Shown piece after piece: positions 39,118 through 48,068 of a DNA stretch of 64,000 nucleotides. The translations under genes and the position numbers were made by a program. The notes beneath the pieces were generated by a model. That model was not told the DNA's origin and did no database searches. It saw only the letters and a program-made list of their open reading frames with translations. The number at the start of each line of letters is the position of its first letter. Position 1 is the stretch's first letter. The stretch is from Verticiella sediminum (GTDB lineage Bacteria; Pseudomonadota; Gammaproteobacteria; Burkholderiales; Burkholderiaceae_B): the NCBI RefSeq assembly GCF_007558815.1, contig NZ_VLTJ01000042.1, forward strand, positions 248,001-312,000, written 5' to 3'.

Positions 39118-40269
39118 TCAGGCCTTTTCCATCATGCCGACGAAACGGTCGAACAACTCCAGGATGTCGTGCGGGCCGGGGCTGGCTTCCGGGTGGCCCT
39201 GGAAGCAGAAGGCCGGGCGGTCGGTCAGCTCGAAGCCTTGCAGCGAACCATCGAACAGCGACTTATGCGTGATGCGGGTGTTGGCCGGCAGCGATGCCCC
39301 GTCCACTTCGAAACCGTGGTTCTGGCTGGTGATGTAGACGCGGCCGGTGGCGATGTCGAGCACCGGATGGTTCGCGCCATGGTGGCCGAATTTCATCTTG
39401 GAGGTCTTGGCGCCGACGGCCAGGCCGAGGATCTGGTGGCCCAGGCAGATGCCGAACACCGGCAGCTTGCGTTCGAGGGCGGCGCGCGCGGACGTGATGG
39501 CGTAGTCGCAGGGCTCGGGGTCGCCCGGGCCGTTGGCCAGGAAGATGCCGTCCGGGTTCATGGCGAACACGGCCTCGGCCGGCGTCTGTGCGGGAACCAC
39601 CGTGATGCGGCAGCCACGCTCGGCGAGCAGGCGCAGGATGTTGTGCTTGACGCCGAAGTCGTAGGCCACGACATGGAACTTCGACTGCTCGGCGTCCTGG
39701 TACCCGTGGCCGAGCTGCCAGACCCCCTGGCGCCAGTCGGCCTGCTGGTCGGTGGTGACCGTGCGGGCCAGATCCTGGCCGGCCATGCCGGGGAAGCTGC
39801 GCGCCTTGGCGAGCGCGGCCTCGACGTCGTCGCCGGTCATGATGCAGCCGCCCTGGGCGCCCTTCTCGCGCAGGATGCGGGTGAGCTTGCGCGTGTCGAT
39901 GCCCGCGATGGCGACGATGCCTTCGTCGCGCAGGTAGGCCGACAGGCTGCGCTGCGCGCGGAAGCTGGAGGCGAGCGGGGGCACGTCGCGCACGACCAGC
40001 CCGGAGGCGAACACGCGGCGCGACTCGATGTCCTCATCATTGACGCCGGTGTTGCCGATGTGCGGATAGGTGAGGGTGACGATCTGGCCGGCGTAGCTGG
40101 GGTCGGTCAGGATTTCCTGATAGCCGGTGATGGAGGTGTTGAACACCACTTCCGCGACGGTGGCGCCGTCGGCGCCGACCGATACGCCGCGAAACACGGT
40201 ACCATCCGCCAGAGCCAGAATCGCCGGAGTGGAATGGTGGGCCCCTTCGGGAAAGATGGATGGCAGCAA
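39118..40269 (-). CDS. carA: Carbamoyl-phosphate synthase small subunit
   Basis: CarA hydrolyses glutamine and passes ammonia to CarB. The 383-residue protein has the N-terminal CPSase small domain ([29 protein letters not shown]) and a class I glutaminase domain with the nucleophile in VFGICLGHQ (Cys near 271) and the His-Glu pair in HPEASPGP near 355. The start is TTG at 40269; no ATG is available upstream of the conserved domain, and a GGGG lies eight bases before it. The -10 TATAAT found 44 bp upstream supports this start region. Confidence 0.94.
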   Translation of the reverse strand: MLPSIFPEGAHHSTPAILALADGTVFRGVSVGADGATVAEVVFNTSITGYQEILTDPSYAGQIVTLTYPHIGNTGVNDEDIESRRVFASGLVVRDVPPLASSFRAQRSLSAYLRDEGIVAIAGIDTRKLTRILREKGAQGGCIMTGDDVEAALAKARSFPGMAGQDLARTVTTDQQADWRQGVWQLGHGYQDAEQSKFHVVAYDFGVKHNILRLLAERGCRITVVPAQTPAEAVFAMNPDGIFLANGPGDPEPCDYAITSARAALERKLPVFGICLGHQILGLAVGAKTSKMKFGHHGANHPVLDIATGRVYITSQNHGFEVDGASLPANTRITHKSLFDGSLQGFELTDRPAFCFQGHPEASPGPHDILELFDRFVGMMEKA

Positions 40270-40312
40270 GATCAGTACCCCAAGAGTTCAAAATCAGGAA
40301 TTAAACCCTCCG

Positions 40313-40318
40313 ATTATA
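40313..40318 (-). promoter_or_regulatory. -10 element of the carA promoter
   Basis: A consensus TATAAT on the minus strand, 44 bp upstream of the carA start, in a 76-bp AT-rich gap. No good -35 is seen 17 bases away (GGCGAA region). Confidence 0.55.
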
Positions 40319-40345
40319 GCGTTTTGGCAGCAACTTCGCCGACGC

Positions 40346-42037
40346 TCAGCCCGTGAGGCTGCCCCCTCTGCGGTGCAGCAGCCCGCCCGCCAGCGCCATC
40401 ACCGAGGCCGTCATTGCGATGGCAAGCACGCTCATCGCCATGCCCTGCCCGAGCGAACCCTGCTCGAACTGACGCCAGACGAATACCGAGACAGTCTGCA
40501 TGCCGGTAGGCGCGAGCAGCAGCGAGGCCACCAGTTCACGCGAGGCGATCGCGAACACCAGCAGCATGGCCGCCGCAAGGCTCGGCGCCATCAGAGGCAG
40601 CAGGATACGGACGATCGCCATCGCCGCCGAGGCGCCGTGCACGCGCGCGGCCGCCTCCAGCCCGGGCCCGATCTGGCGCAGCGCGGCGTTGGCGTAGCGC
40701 ACCGTGATCGGCAGCAGCAGGCAGCTATAGGCGAGCACCAGGATGACCCAGGTGTTGTACGGAGTGGCCGGCCACCAGCGCTGGTTCCAGACCAGAATCA
40801 GGCCGACCGCCACGACGATCCCCGGCATGGTGTTGGGCAGCAGGCTCAAGGCGTCGATCAGCCCGCTGCCGCGGACTCTGGCCGTCACCACGCAATAGGC
40901 GATGAGCGCGCCCAGCGCGCCGGTCACGCAGGCCGCGCCCAGCCCCAGCACCAGGCTGTTGCCCAATGCCCGCGTGGCCTCGCCGCCCTCACGGCCGATC
41001 GCCGCGTAGTGCGCGAAGGAAAGATTGTCCCAGGCCAGCCCTCCCGAGAGCGTGCGCAGGAGCGATGTGCTCGCCACCGAGAACAGCGGCGCGACGACTG
41101 CCACCAGCACGACCAGGCCGAACAGAACCAGCACCGGCCAGCGCCAGGGGCCCAGCTCGGCCGCGGCCTGGGCGGCCGGCTTGCCGGCGGTGGTCTCGAA
41201 CCCGCGCCGCGCCAGCAAGGCGCGCTGCGTGCAGAACGCCGCCAGGCCCAGGGCCACCAGGATCATCGACAGCAGCGCCGCGCCCGGCAGATCGATGGGC
41301 CACTCCGAGAAGCGGCGCTCGATGCCGGTGACCAGCACGAAGAAGCCGGCGTCCGAGGCCAGCACCGCGGGCGTGCCGTACTCCTCGATCGCCATGGCGA
41401 ACACCAGCAGCAGGCTGGCCGCGAGCGCGGGCAACGCGAGCGGTACGACGATGCGCCACAGGCATTGCCATGGTGACGCGCCGCAGACCCGGCCGACCTC
41501 GGCCAGCCGCAGCCCGGTGGCCGCGACCGAACGCGACACGGCGAAATACACGACGGGAAAGACATTGAGCGTCATTACGAAGGCGACGCCCCAGAACGAG
41601 AACAGCCAGCGCTGCAGGGACGGGCCGCCCAACTGCTGCAGATAGCCGTTGGGCTGCAGCAGCATGATCCACCCCATCGCCGCGATGTAGGGCGGCACCA
41701 GGAAGGGCAGCAGCAGCGCAACGTCCCAGAAGCGCGCTGCCGGCACGCGGCAGGCACCGCGCAGCACGCCGAGCGGCACACCCAGCAGCGCCGCGAAGCC
41801 GACCACCGTCAACGCCAGACGCATCGTGTTGGCCGTCAGTTCGAGCAATGCCGGGTCGGCGAAGGTCTGGGCGAGCGCGCCGAACGGATGCGCGAGACTG
41901 CCGCGCGCCAACTCGGGAAACACCGCCTGCAGACCGATGAACGCAAGAGGCAGCGCGACGAGCACGCCGAGGACCGCACAGACCAGCCAGACGATGCCGC
42001 GGGCCGATGCGCCCGCGCCTGCCCCCTGCGCCATCAT
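40346..42037 (-). CDS. ABC transporter permease, two-domain (FbpB/PhnU-like)
   Basis: A 563-residue inner-membrane permease made of two fused binding-protein-dependent transport domains, about 12 helices. The EAA loops that contact the ATPase are readable: RLAEVGRVCGASPWQCLWRI near 175-195 and LEAAARVHGASAAMAIVRI near 475-495. This fused form is typical of ferric iron and 2-aminoethylphosphonate-type importers. The start is a double ATG (42037/42034) overlapping the stop of the binding-protein gene. The frame remains open upstream, but the first helix fits the double Met. Last gene of the porin-ABC operon. Confidence 0.88.
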   Translation of the reverse strand: MMAQGAGAGASARGIVWLVCAVLGVLVALPLAFIGLQAVFPELARGSLAHPFGALAQTFADPALLELTANTMRLALTVVGFAALLGVPLGVLRGACRVPAARFWDVALLLPFLVPPYIAAMGWIMLLQPNGYLQQLGGPSLQRWLFSFWGVAFVMTLNVFPVVYFAVSRSVAATGLRLAEVGRVCGASPWQCLWRIVVPLALPALAASLLLVFAMAIEEYGTPAVLASDAGFFVLVTGIERRFSEWPIDLPGAALLSMILVALGLAAFCTQRALLARRGFETTAGKPAAQAAAELGPWRWPVLVLFGLVVLVAVVAPLFSVASTSLLRTLSGGLAWDNLSFAHYAAIGREGGEATRALGNSLVLGLGAACVTGALGALIAYCVVTARVRGSGLIDALSLLPNTMPGIVVAVGLILVWNQRWWPATPYNTWVILVLAYSCLLLPITVRYANAALRQIGPGLEAAARVHGASAAMAIVRILLPLMAPSLAAAMLLVFAIASRELVASLLLAPTGMQTVSVFVWRQFEQGSLGQGMAMSVLAIAMTASVMALAGGLLHRRGGSLTG

Positions 42038-43008
42038 TTGCGGCCGAACACCTGGGCGAAGCGGCGCAGCGTCGCCTCGCGCTCGGCCTGGCCGACCTGG
42101 GCGTCCAGCGGCAGCAGCTTCAGCGCATCCAGTCCGGCGCGGCGTGCCGGCACGTCGGCGCGCGCGGGCAGCAGGAACGTGTCGGCGACCAGCGCCTGCC
42201 CCTCGTCCGACAGCACGTAGTCGATGAACGCCTGCGCCTGGGCCGGGTTGGGCGCGGCCTTCATGACCATCATCGGACGCGGTGCGATCACCGTGCCGCT
42301 GGCCGGGAAGATGACCTCGATGGCCTCGCCGTTGTCCTGGCTGCCCAGCGCGACGTAATCGACTGCCCCGAACACGGCAGCCTTGGCGCCCTGCAGCACC
42401 GGGTTGAGGGCCTGCGCATTGGCGCCGGCCACGCTGGCGCCGTTCTCGCGCAGCGCGCCGAGCAGTTTCCAGGCCGCGTCGCCCTGGGCGGCCTGCAGGC
42501 CGAGCAGCAGTTCGAGCGAGGTGCCGGACTGCGCCGGGTCGGGCAGGTTGACCTTGTCCTTGAACGCGGGCGCGGCCAGATCCTGCCAGTCGGCGGGACG
42601 CGGCGTGCCGCTCCTGGTGTTCCAGGCGATGGCCAGCGCGGACAGCCCCTGGGCGACGAAATCCTGCGTACGGAAGGCGGCCGGCACCTGGGCCGCGTGC
42701 GCGCTGGTGTAGGGCTGCAGCAGACCGCGCGCCGACAGGTCGACCGCGCTGTCCCAGGAGGCCGAGATCACGACGTCGGCATGCGGGTTGGCCGCTTCGG
42801 CTTCCAGGCGCGCGAGCACCTTGCCGGTGTCGGCCTGGAACACATCCACGGGCACCCCCGTCCTGGCGGTGTAGCCCGCCGCCAGCGCCTTGGCGAGGCC
42901 GCCCGGGCCGGCCGTGTAGACAGTGAGCGACTGAGCCGCGGCCGGCAACACCGCCGCGCACAGGACGGCCGCGCCGATCATGCGCAGACTACGCAGGGAG
43001 AGAGTCAT
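42034..43008 (-). CDS. ABC transporter periplasmic binding protein (iron/phosphonate type)
   Basis: A 324-residue type 2 periplasmic binding protein with a signal peptide (cleavage near PAAAQS, residue 25-26) followed by LTVYTAGPGG, the N-terminal strand of the FbpA/PhnS-like family. The middle includes VVISASWDSAVDL and AIAWNTRSGTPRP. The adjacent tyrosine pair that binds ferric iron in FbpA is not seen: the corresponding region reads AVDYVALG. So iron is unlikely, and a phosphonate or other organic anion is possible. The ATG is at 43008. It lies between the ATPase gene (87-bp gap) and the permease (overlap). Confidence 0.83.
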   Translation of the reverse strand: MTLSLRSLRMIGAAVLCAAVLPAAAQSLTVYTAGPGGLAKALAAGYTARTGVPVDVFQADTGKVLARLEAEAANPHADVVISASWDSAVDLSARGLLQPYTSAHAAQVPAAFRTQDFVAQGLSALAIAWNTRSGTPRPADWQDLAAPAFKDKVNLPDPAQSGTSLELLLGLQAAQGDAAWKLLGALRENGASVAGANAQALNPVLQGAKAAVFGAVDYVALGSQDNGEAIEVIFPASGTVIAPRPMMVMKAAPNPAQAQAFIDYVLSDEGQALVADTFLLPARADVPARRAGLDALKLLPLDAQVGQAEREATLRRFAQVFGRK

Positions 43009-43095
43009 GAAAGTCTCACAAGAGAAGGTGGAAACAGGAGGTGAAACACAGCGGGGATGGAACACAAATGGAGCGGGAAGAACGAAGCGGGCAGG

Positions 43096-44169
43096 TCAGG
43101 CGGCCGGCAGCCAGCGCACGCGCGTCCAGTCCAGCGCCAGGCGCACGCGCTCACCGGGCTGATGGCGACGCGCGCTCAGCCAGTCGACCTCGAGTTCGCC
43201 GCCGGCCGGCGGCCGCAGGCGCACCGTGGTCGCGTAGTGTCCAGCGCGATAGCGCTGCGCGCGCACTACGCCGGACAGGCCACCATCCGTCACCGCGCGC
43301 AGGGCGGATTGCGGGAAATACAGGTGGCCGGCGCCGTCGGCCGGTACGCCGAACGGCAACTCCGGCTGCATGGTGTCGCCGGCCAGGCCCATCGCGCCGG
43401 CCGCAAGATGCGCCGGCAGCAGGTTGCCCTGCTTCAGGAAGGCCGCGACGGCGGCATTCGCCGGGGCATCGATGAGTTGTTCGGGCGCGGCAAGCTGCCG
43501 GATCCCGCCCTCGCCCAGCACGGCGACCTGATCGGCCAAGGCGAACGCTTCTTCGTGATCGTGGGTGACGTAGACGGCGGTCGTGCCCAACTCGCGCAGC
43601 AGCCCGCCGATTTCGTCGCACAGCGACTCGCGCAGGTCCCGGTCCAGGTTCGACAGCGGCTCGTCGAACAACAGCAGAGCCGGACGCGCCGCGATGGCTC
43701 GGGCGAGCGCGACGCGCTGCTGCTGCCCGCCGGACAGGCTGGCCGGATTGCGCGCAGCCTGGCCCGCCAGACCGACCAGGGCGAGGACTTCGTCCACCCG
43801 GCCGGCGATGTCCGCCTTGCGCCAGCCGCGCATCTGCAACGGAAACGCGACGTTGCCGCCCACGCTCAGGTGCGGCCACAGCGCGTAGTCCTGAAACACC
43901 ATGCCCAGGCCGCGGCGCTCGGGCGGGACGAAGCGGCCCGCGCCGGCGACCTCGACCCCGCCAAGGCGGATGGAACCGGCGTCCGGCCGCGCCAGGCCGG
44001 CCAGCAGCTTGAGCAGCGTGGTCTTGCCGCAGCCGGACGGACCGAGCAGGGCCAGCACCCGGCCGGCGTCCAGGCCGAGATCGACGGCGTCGAGCACGAC
44101 CCGCTCGCCATAGCGCTGGGTCAGGCCGCGCAGCTCGATGCCGACGGCCGCGCCTGGGACGCTCGTCAT
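43096..44169 (-). CDS. ABC transporter ATP-binding protein (FbpC/PotA-like)
   Basis: A 357-residue ATPase with the full nucleotide domain: Walker A GPSGCGKTT near 43-51, Q-loop in VFQDYALWPH, signature LSGGQQQRVALARA near 144, Walker B LLLFDEPLSNLD near 165, and the H-loop in VTHDHEEAF. A C-terminal TOBE-like regulatory domain (about 255-357) follows. It energises the permease encoded two genes downstream. The ATG overlaps the stop of the porin gene (ATGA on the minus strand), which ties the porin and the transporter into one operon. Confidence 0.9.
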   Translation of the reverse strand: MTSVPGAAVGIELRGLTQRYGERVVLDAVDLGLDAGRVLALLGPSGCGKTTLLKLLAGLARPDAGSIRLGGVEVAGAGRFVPPERRGLGMVFQDYALWPHLSVGGNVAFPLQMRGWRKADIAGRVDEVLALVGLAGQAARNPASLSGGQQQRVALARAIAARPALLLFDEPLSNLDRDLRESLCDEIGGLLRELGTTAVYVTHDHEEAFALADQVAVLGEGGIRQLAAPEQLIDAPANAAVAAFLKQGNLLPAHLAAGAMGLAGDTMQPELPFGVPADGAGHLYFPQSALRAVTDGGLSGVVRAQRYRAGHYATTVRLRPPAGGELEVDWLSARRHQPGERVRLALDWTRVRWLPAA

Positions 44170-45257
44170 CAGAACTTGTGCTGCAGGCCCACACCGAACT
44201 GCGTGGTGCGGCTGTCGGGCGCGAACCCGTACAGGTCGCCGTCCTGCAGGCTGGCCAGGGCGTAGAGGCTGGTGCGCTTGCTGAGCGCGTAGTTCACGCC
44301 CAGGTTGTACACATTGACGCTGTCGCCGCCGGGAAAGGCGCTGCTGTCGGGCGAGACATGGCTGTACGAGGCCAGCAGCGAGGTGCTGCCCAGGGGCACG
44401 GTCACGCCCACCAGGTAGGCGTTGACCTTGCCGTCGAAGTAGGCCGACTCGCCCAGGTTGTTGTTGGGCGAACTCGAAGCACCCTCGGCACTCTTGACCC
44501 AGCCGTCCTTCTGCTGGCTCCAGCCCAGGCCCACCTGCACGACCTTGAAGTCGTAGGTGGCGCCGAGCTGGATCGCCGACGGATCGCGCCCGTTGGCGTT
44601 GGTGTCGAGGTCGCTGGTGTTCAGCCGGTCGTAGGTGGCGGCGACGTACAGCGGCCCGCTCGCGTAGCGCGCGGCCAGGTTCCAGGCGGTAGTGCGGCGA
44701 TCGCTGCTTTCCACGCCCCCGCGGGTGTTGAACGAGTATCCGCCCGCCACCTGCAGGTTGGCGAACTTGGGCGAGAGGTAGGTCACCACGTTGTCGAAAC
44801 GCGGCGTATCGGAAGCGCGAAAACCGCTCTTGCCGATGGCCGCGTTGGACCAGCTCGTGCCGAACGGGCTGACCTCGCCGAACCAGGTCGACGACATCGT
44901 GGCCTGGCGGCCGAAGCGCAGCTCGCCGAAGCCGCCGGACAGCCCGCCCCAGGCGGCGCGGCCGAACAGGCGGCCGTTCTGGCCCAGGGTGCCGTTGTTC
45001 AGGTTGAAGCCGCTTTCGAGCTGGAAATTGGCCTTCAGGCCGCCGCCCAGATCCTCGGAGCCGCGCAGACCCCAGCGCGAACCGGACTGGCCGCCGCTCA
45101 GCAGGCCGGTGGTGGATTCGGTATCGCCCTCGCTCTTGATGCGCTCGTGGAAGATGCCGATGTCGGCGATGCCGTACAGGGTGACGGAGGTCGTGCTCTG
45201 GGCTTGGGCCGCACCTGCGCAGACGATGAGGCAGGCGGCAGCGGGAATTCGAAACAT
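44169..45257 (-). CDS. Outer-membrane porin, general bacterial (porin_4) family
   Basis: A 362-residue trimeric porin. The signal peptide ends near GAAQAQS (residue 20), and the first strand is TTSVTLYGIADIGIFHE, the betaproteobacterial porin start. Typical are GSRWGLRGSEDLGGGLKANFQLE and GELRFGRQATMSSTW (loop region), and the C-terminal phenylalanine (HKF) needed for BAM assembly. It is the first gene of an operon with an ABC importer, which suggests that it provides the outer-membrane path for that importer's substrate. Divergent from tal. Confidence 0.92.
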   Translation of the reverse strand: MFRIPAAACLIVCAGAAQAQSTTSVTLYGIADIGIFHERIKSEGDTESTTGLLSGGQSGSRWGLRGSEDLGGGLKANFQLESGFNLNNGTLGQNGRLFGRAAWGGLSGGFGELRFGRQATMSSTWFGEVSPFGTSWSNAAIGKSGFRASDTPRFDNVVTYLSPKFANLQVAGGYSFNTRGGVESSDRRTTAWNLAARYASGPLYVAATYDRLNTSDLDTNANGRDPSAIQLGATYDFKVVQVGLGWSQQKDGWVKSAEGASSSPNNNLGESAYFDGKVNAYLVGVTVPLGSTSLLASYSHVSPDSSAFPGGDSVNVYNLGVNYALSKRTSLYALASLQDGDLYGFAPDSRTTQFGVGLQHKF

Positions 45258-45464
45258 GGGGAGTCTCTGCTAGGGTGATGGGGCGGGCGCAACACACGGC
45301 ACGGCTTGACACCAGTGGTTACGTGACCCGCATTGAACCCGTCCGGCATGACGCGGCAATGACAGCCGCTCCTGGCGTGCCCCGTGCCGCCAGGCCGATG
45401 CGATGCCTTAATATGGACGGCTGCGGCACCGCCGTCCTTTTCCCGTTCTGCCCATCCGACTCCC
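45258..45464 (+). promoter_or_regulatory. Divergent porin-tal promoter region
   Basis: The 207-bp gap has no gene. TAATAT at 45409-45414, about 50 bp before the tal ATG, could be the tal -10, but its -35 is not clear. TTGACA occurs at 45306-45311 without a matching -10. Confidence 0.35.
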
Positions 45465-46418
45465 ATGCCCAGCCTGCTCGACTCCCTGCGCCAGACCACC
45501 ACCGTCGTCGCCGACACCGGCGACTTCGAAGCCGTGCGCAAATATCGCCCGACCGACGCCACGACCAACCCGACGCTGATCCTGAAGGCCGCGCAGAGCG
45601 AGGCCGGCAAGCCGGTGCTGGAGCGCGTGCTGCACCAACACCGCGCCGCCGACGAAGCCACCGTGCTCGATCGCCTGCTGGTGGCCTTCGGCCGCGAGAT
45701 CCTCGACCTGATCCCGGGCCGCGTCTCGACCGAGGTCGATGCACGCCTCTCGTTCGACACCCGCGCCACCGTCGAGCGCGGCCGCCAGTTGATCGCCTTC
45801 TACGAAGCCGCCGGCGTGGCGCGCGAGCGCGTGCTCATCAAGATCGCCTCCACCTGGGAAGGCATCGCCGCGGCGCGCGTGCTGCAGGCCGAGGGCATCC
45901 GCTGCAACATGACGCTGCTCTTCTCGCTGGCGCAGGCCGTGGCCTGCGCCGACGCCAAGGTCCAGCTCATCTCGCCCTTCGTCGGCCGCATCTACGACTG
46001 GTACAAGAAGTCGGAAGGCGCCGCCTGGGACGAGGCCGCCCGCGCCGGCGCCAACGACCCCGGCGTGCAGTCGGTCACGGCGATCTATCGCTACTACCGC
46101 CAGCACGGCATTCCCACCGAGATCATGGGCGCGAGCTTTCGCAACAGCGGCCAGATCCTCGCGCTCGCCGGCTGCGACCTGCTCACCATCAGCCCGCAGC
46201 TACTCGAGGAACTCTCGGGCAAGGAAGGCACGGTCGAGCGTGTGCTGTCGCCCGAGGCCACCGGTCAGGCCGTGCCGACGCTCGCCTGCGACGAGGCTTC
46301 GTTCCGCTTCGCGCTGAACGAAGATGCCATGGCTACCGAGAAGCTCGCCGAAGGCATCCGCGTGTTCGCGGCCGACGCGCGTAAGCTCGACCAGGTCATC
46401 GCCCAAGCACTGGCCTGA
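45465..46418 (+). CDS. tal: Transaldolase
   Basis: Tal exchanges dihydroxyacetone units between sedoheptulose 7-phosphate and glyceraldehyde 3-phosphate in the pentose phosphate pathway. The 317-residue product is the classic long form (E. coli TalB is also 317). The signature [13 protein letters not shown] is at 30-42, and the Schiff-base lysine is in [11 protein letters not shown] (Lys126). The ATG at 45465 gives [10 protein letters not shown]; earlier in-frame codons do not match the family. Confidence 0.94.
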   Translation: MPSLLDSLRQTTTVVADTGDFEAVRKYRPTDATTNPTLILKAAQSEAGKPVLERVLHQHRAADEATVLDRLLVAFGREILDLIPGRVSTEVDARLSFDTRATVERGRQLIAFYEAAGVARERVLIKIASTWEGIAAARVLQAEGIRCNMTLLFSLAQAVACADAKVQLISPFVGRIYDWYKKSEGAAWDEAARAGANDPGVQSVTAIYRYYRQHGIPTEIMGASFRNSGQILALAGCDLLTISPQLLEELSGKEGTVERVLSPEATGQAVPTLACDEASFRFALNEDAMATEKLAEGIRVFAADARKLDQVIAQALA

Positions 46419-46448
46419 GTGCTGTCACCACCGAGCGGACGGCGCGCT

Positions 46449-46464
46449 GGCCGCCTCGGCGGCC
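46449..46464 (+). terminator. Hairpin after tal
   Basis: GGCCGCC and GGCGGCC pair across TC, 30 bp after the tal stop, within a larger GC-rich inverted region. No T-run. Confidence 0.35.
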
Positions 46465-46588
46465 GCGCCGAGCGCCCGGAACCGACCGCGGCCGTATAGC
46501 GCTGCGGCCGGAACGCAGGCGCCGCCCCCAAGCGAGTCAAGTCCCGCCGAATTGGGCATACTTGCGACCTTTGCGATTCGGCCGGGCC

Positions 46589-48016
46589 ATGGTTCCCTCC
46601 TCTGCGACACCCGATGCGGGTCCCGCCCGCTGGCGCGATCTCTTCAGCGGCCAGAACGCGCTGCGCGCGCCCATGCTGGCCGGCGGCGTGGGCGTACATG
46701 CCATCAACGTTTTCCTGGCCACGACCATCCTGCCCTCCGTGGTCGCCGACATCGGCGGCCTGGACTACTACGCCTGGAACACCACGCTGTTCGTGGTGGC
46801 CTCCATCCTGGGCGCCGCATGCTCGACCCGTCTGCTCGCCGCCCAGGGCGCGCAGCGCGCCTATGCCTTCGCGGCGCTGATGTTCGCGCTGGGCAGTGCG
46901 CTGTGCGCGCTCGCGCCCAGCATGCCCGTGCTGTTGAGCGGGCGCGTCGTGCAGGGCCTGGGCGGCGGCACGCTGGTCGCCCTCTCCTACGCCATGATCC
47001 GCCTGGTTTTCGACGCACGGCTGTGGCCGCGCGCCATGGCGCTGGTCTCGGGCATGTGGGGCATCGGCACCCTGGTCGGGCCGGCCGTGGGCGGTATGTA
47101 CGCCGAATTCGGCCATTGGCGCTGGGCCTTCGGCACGCTGGTGCCGATCGCCGGCCTGTTCGCCGTGCTCGCCCGCCTCATCCTGCCGGGCCGCGCCAGC
47201 GCGGCGCCGGCGCGCAGCGGCATGCCCTGGCTGCAGTTGGCGCTGCTCACCTCGGCCGTGCTCGCCGTCTCGGCCGGCAGCGTGCATGGCAGCGTGGCGG
47301 GCAGCGCGCTGGGCATTGCCTGCGCCGCCGTGGCGTCGCTCGCGCTGCGGCGCACGGAGCTGCGCGCACGCCATCGCCTGTTGCCCACCGATGCGCTCAC
47401 CGGCCGCTCGGTGCTCGCCCCGCTGTACGCCTGCATGTGCCTGCTGCCGATCACCGTGACGAGCTGCGAAATCTTCGTCCCGCTGTTCCTGCAGGTGCTG
47501 CACGCGCAATCGCCGCTGCGCGCCGGCTACCTGGCAGCGCTGATGGCCGCGGGCTGGACGCTGGCCGCGCTCTACACCGCCGGACGCAGCCCGGCCGGCG
47601 CGCGCCGCGCGCTCATTGCCGCGCCCTGCGTCTCCCTGGTGTCGGTCGCCATGCTGGCGTGGCGCATGCCGATGGTCTCGGAGGGCGCATGGCCCACGCT
47701 GCTGGCCATGACGCCGCCGATGCTGGGCGTGGGCATGGGGGTGGGCCTGGCCTGGCCGCATTTGCTCACGCGGGTGTTCCAACATGCGCCCGCGGGCGAG
47801 GAGCACCTGGCGTCGGCCTCGATCACCACCGTGCAGCTCTATGCCACGGCGATCGGGGCGGCGCTGGCCGGCATGGTGGCGAACGCCGCCGGGCTGAGCG
47901 ACCCCGGCGGGGTCGAAGGCACGGCGAACGCGGCGCGCTGGCTCTTCACTGCCTTCATGGCCGCCCCCGCGCTGTGCCTGCTCGCCATGCTGAACGCGGT
48001 GCGCCGCGCGGGCTAG
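46589..48016 (+). CDS. MFS transporter, DHA2-like without motif A
   Basis: A 475-residue membrane protein with about 13-14 hydrophobic segments (from AINVFLATTILPSVV near 37 to WLFTAFMAAPALCLLAML near the C-terminus). GRVVQGLGGGTLVAL (motif B-like) and GTLVGPAVGG (motif C) mark a DHA2-type antiporter, but the loop after helix 2 reads STRLLAAQGAQRAY and lacks the usual GxxxDRxGRR motif A. The substrate is unknown. ATG 46589 is chosen; a TTG nine codons earlier is possible. It stands alone between tal and the convergent TPM gene. Confidence 0.82.
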   Translation: MVPSSATPDAGPARWRDLFSGQNALRAPMLAGGVGVHAINVFLATTILPSVVADIGGLDYYAWNTTLFVVASILGAACSTRLLAAQGAQRAYAFAALMFALGSALCALAPSMPVLLSGRVVQGLGGGTLVALSYAMIRLVFDARLWPRAMALVSGMWGIGTLVGPAVGGMYAEFGHWRWAFGTLVPIAGLFAVLARLILPGRASAAPARSGMPWLQLALLTSAVLAVSAGSVHGSVAGSALGIACAAVASLALRRTELRARHRLLPTDALTGRSVLAPLYACMCLLPITVTSCEIFVPLFLQVLHAQSPLRAGYLAALMAAGWTLAALYTAGRSPAGARRALIAAPCVSLVSVAMLAWRMPMVSEGAWPTLLAMTPPMLGVGMGVGLAWPHLLTRVFQHAPAGEEHLASASITTVQLYATAIGAALAGMVANAAGLSDPGGVEGTANAARWLFTAFMAAPALCLLAMLNAVRRAG

Positions 48017-48068
48017 GCTGGCCCCCGCGGCGCTTCGTTGCGCTCACCGGGCGTCGACGGGCCCTGGC

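Noticed and set aside
43096-45312. A 738-codon frame joining the ABC ATPase to an N-terminal extension.
   Set aside because: The extension is an alternative frame of the porin gene on the same strand; the ATPase begins at its own ATG overlapping the porin stop.
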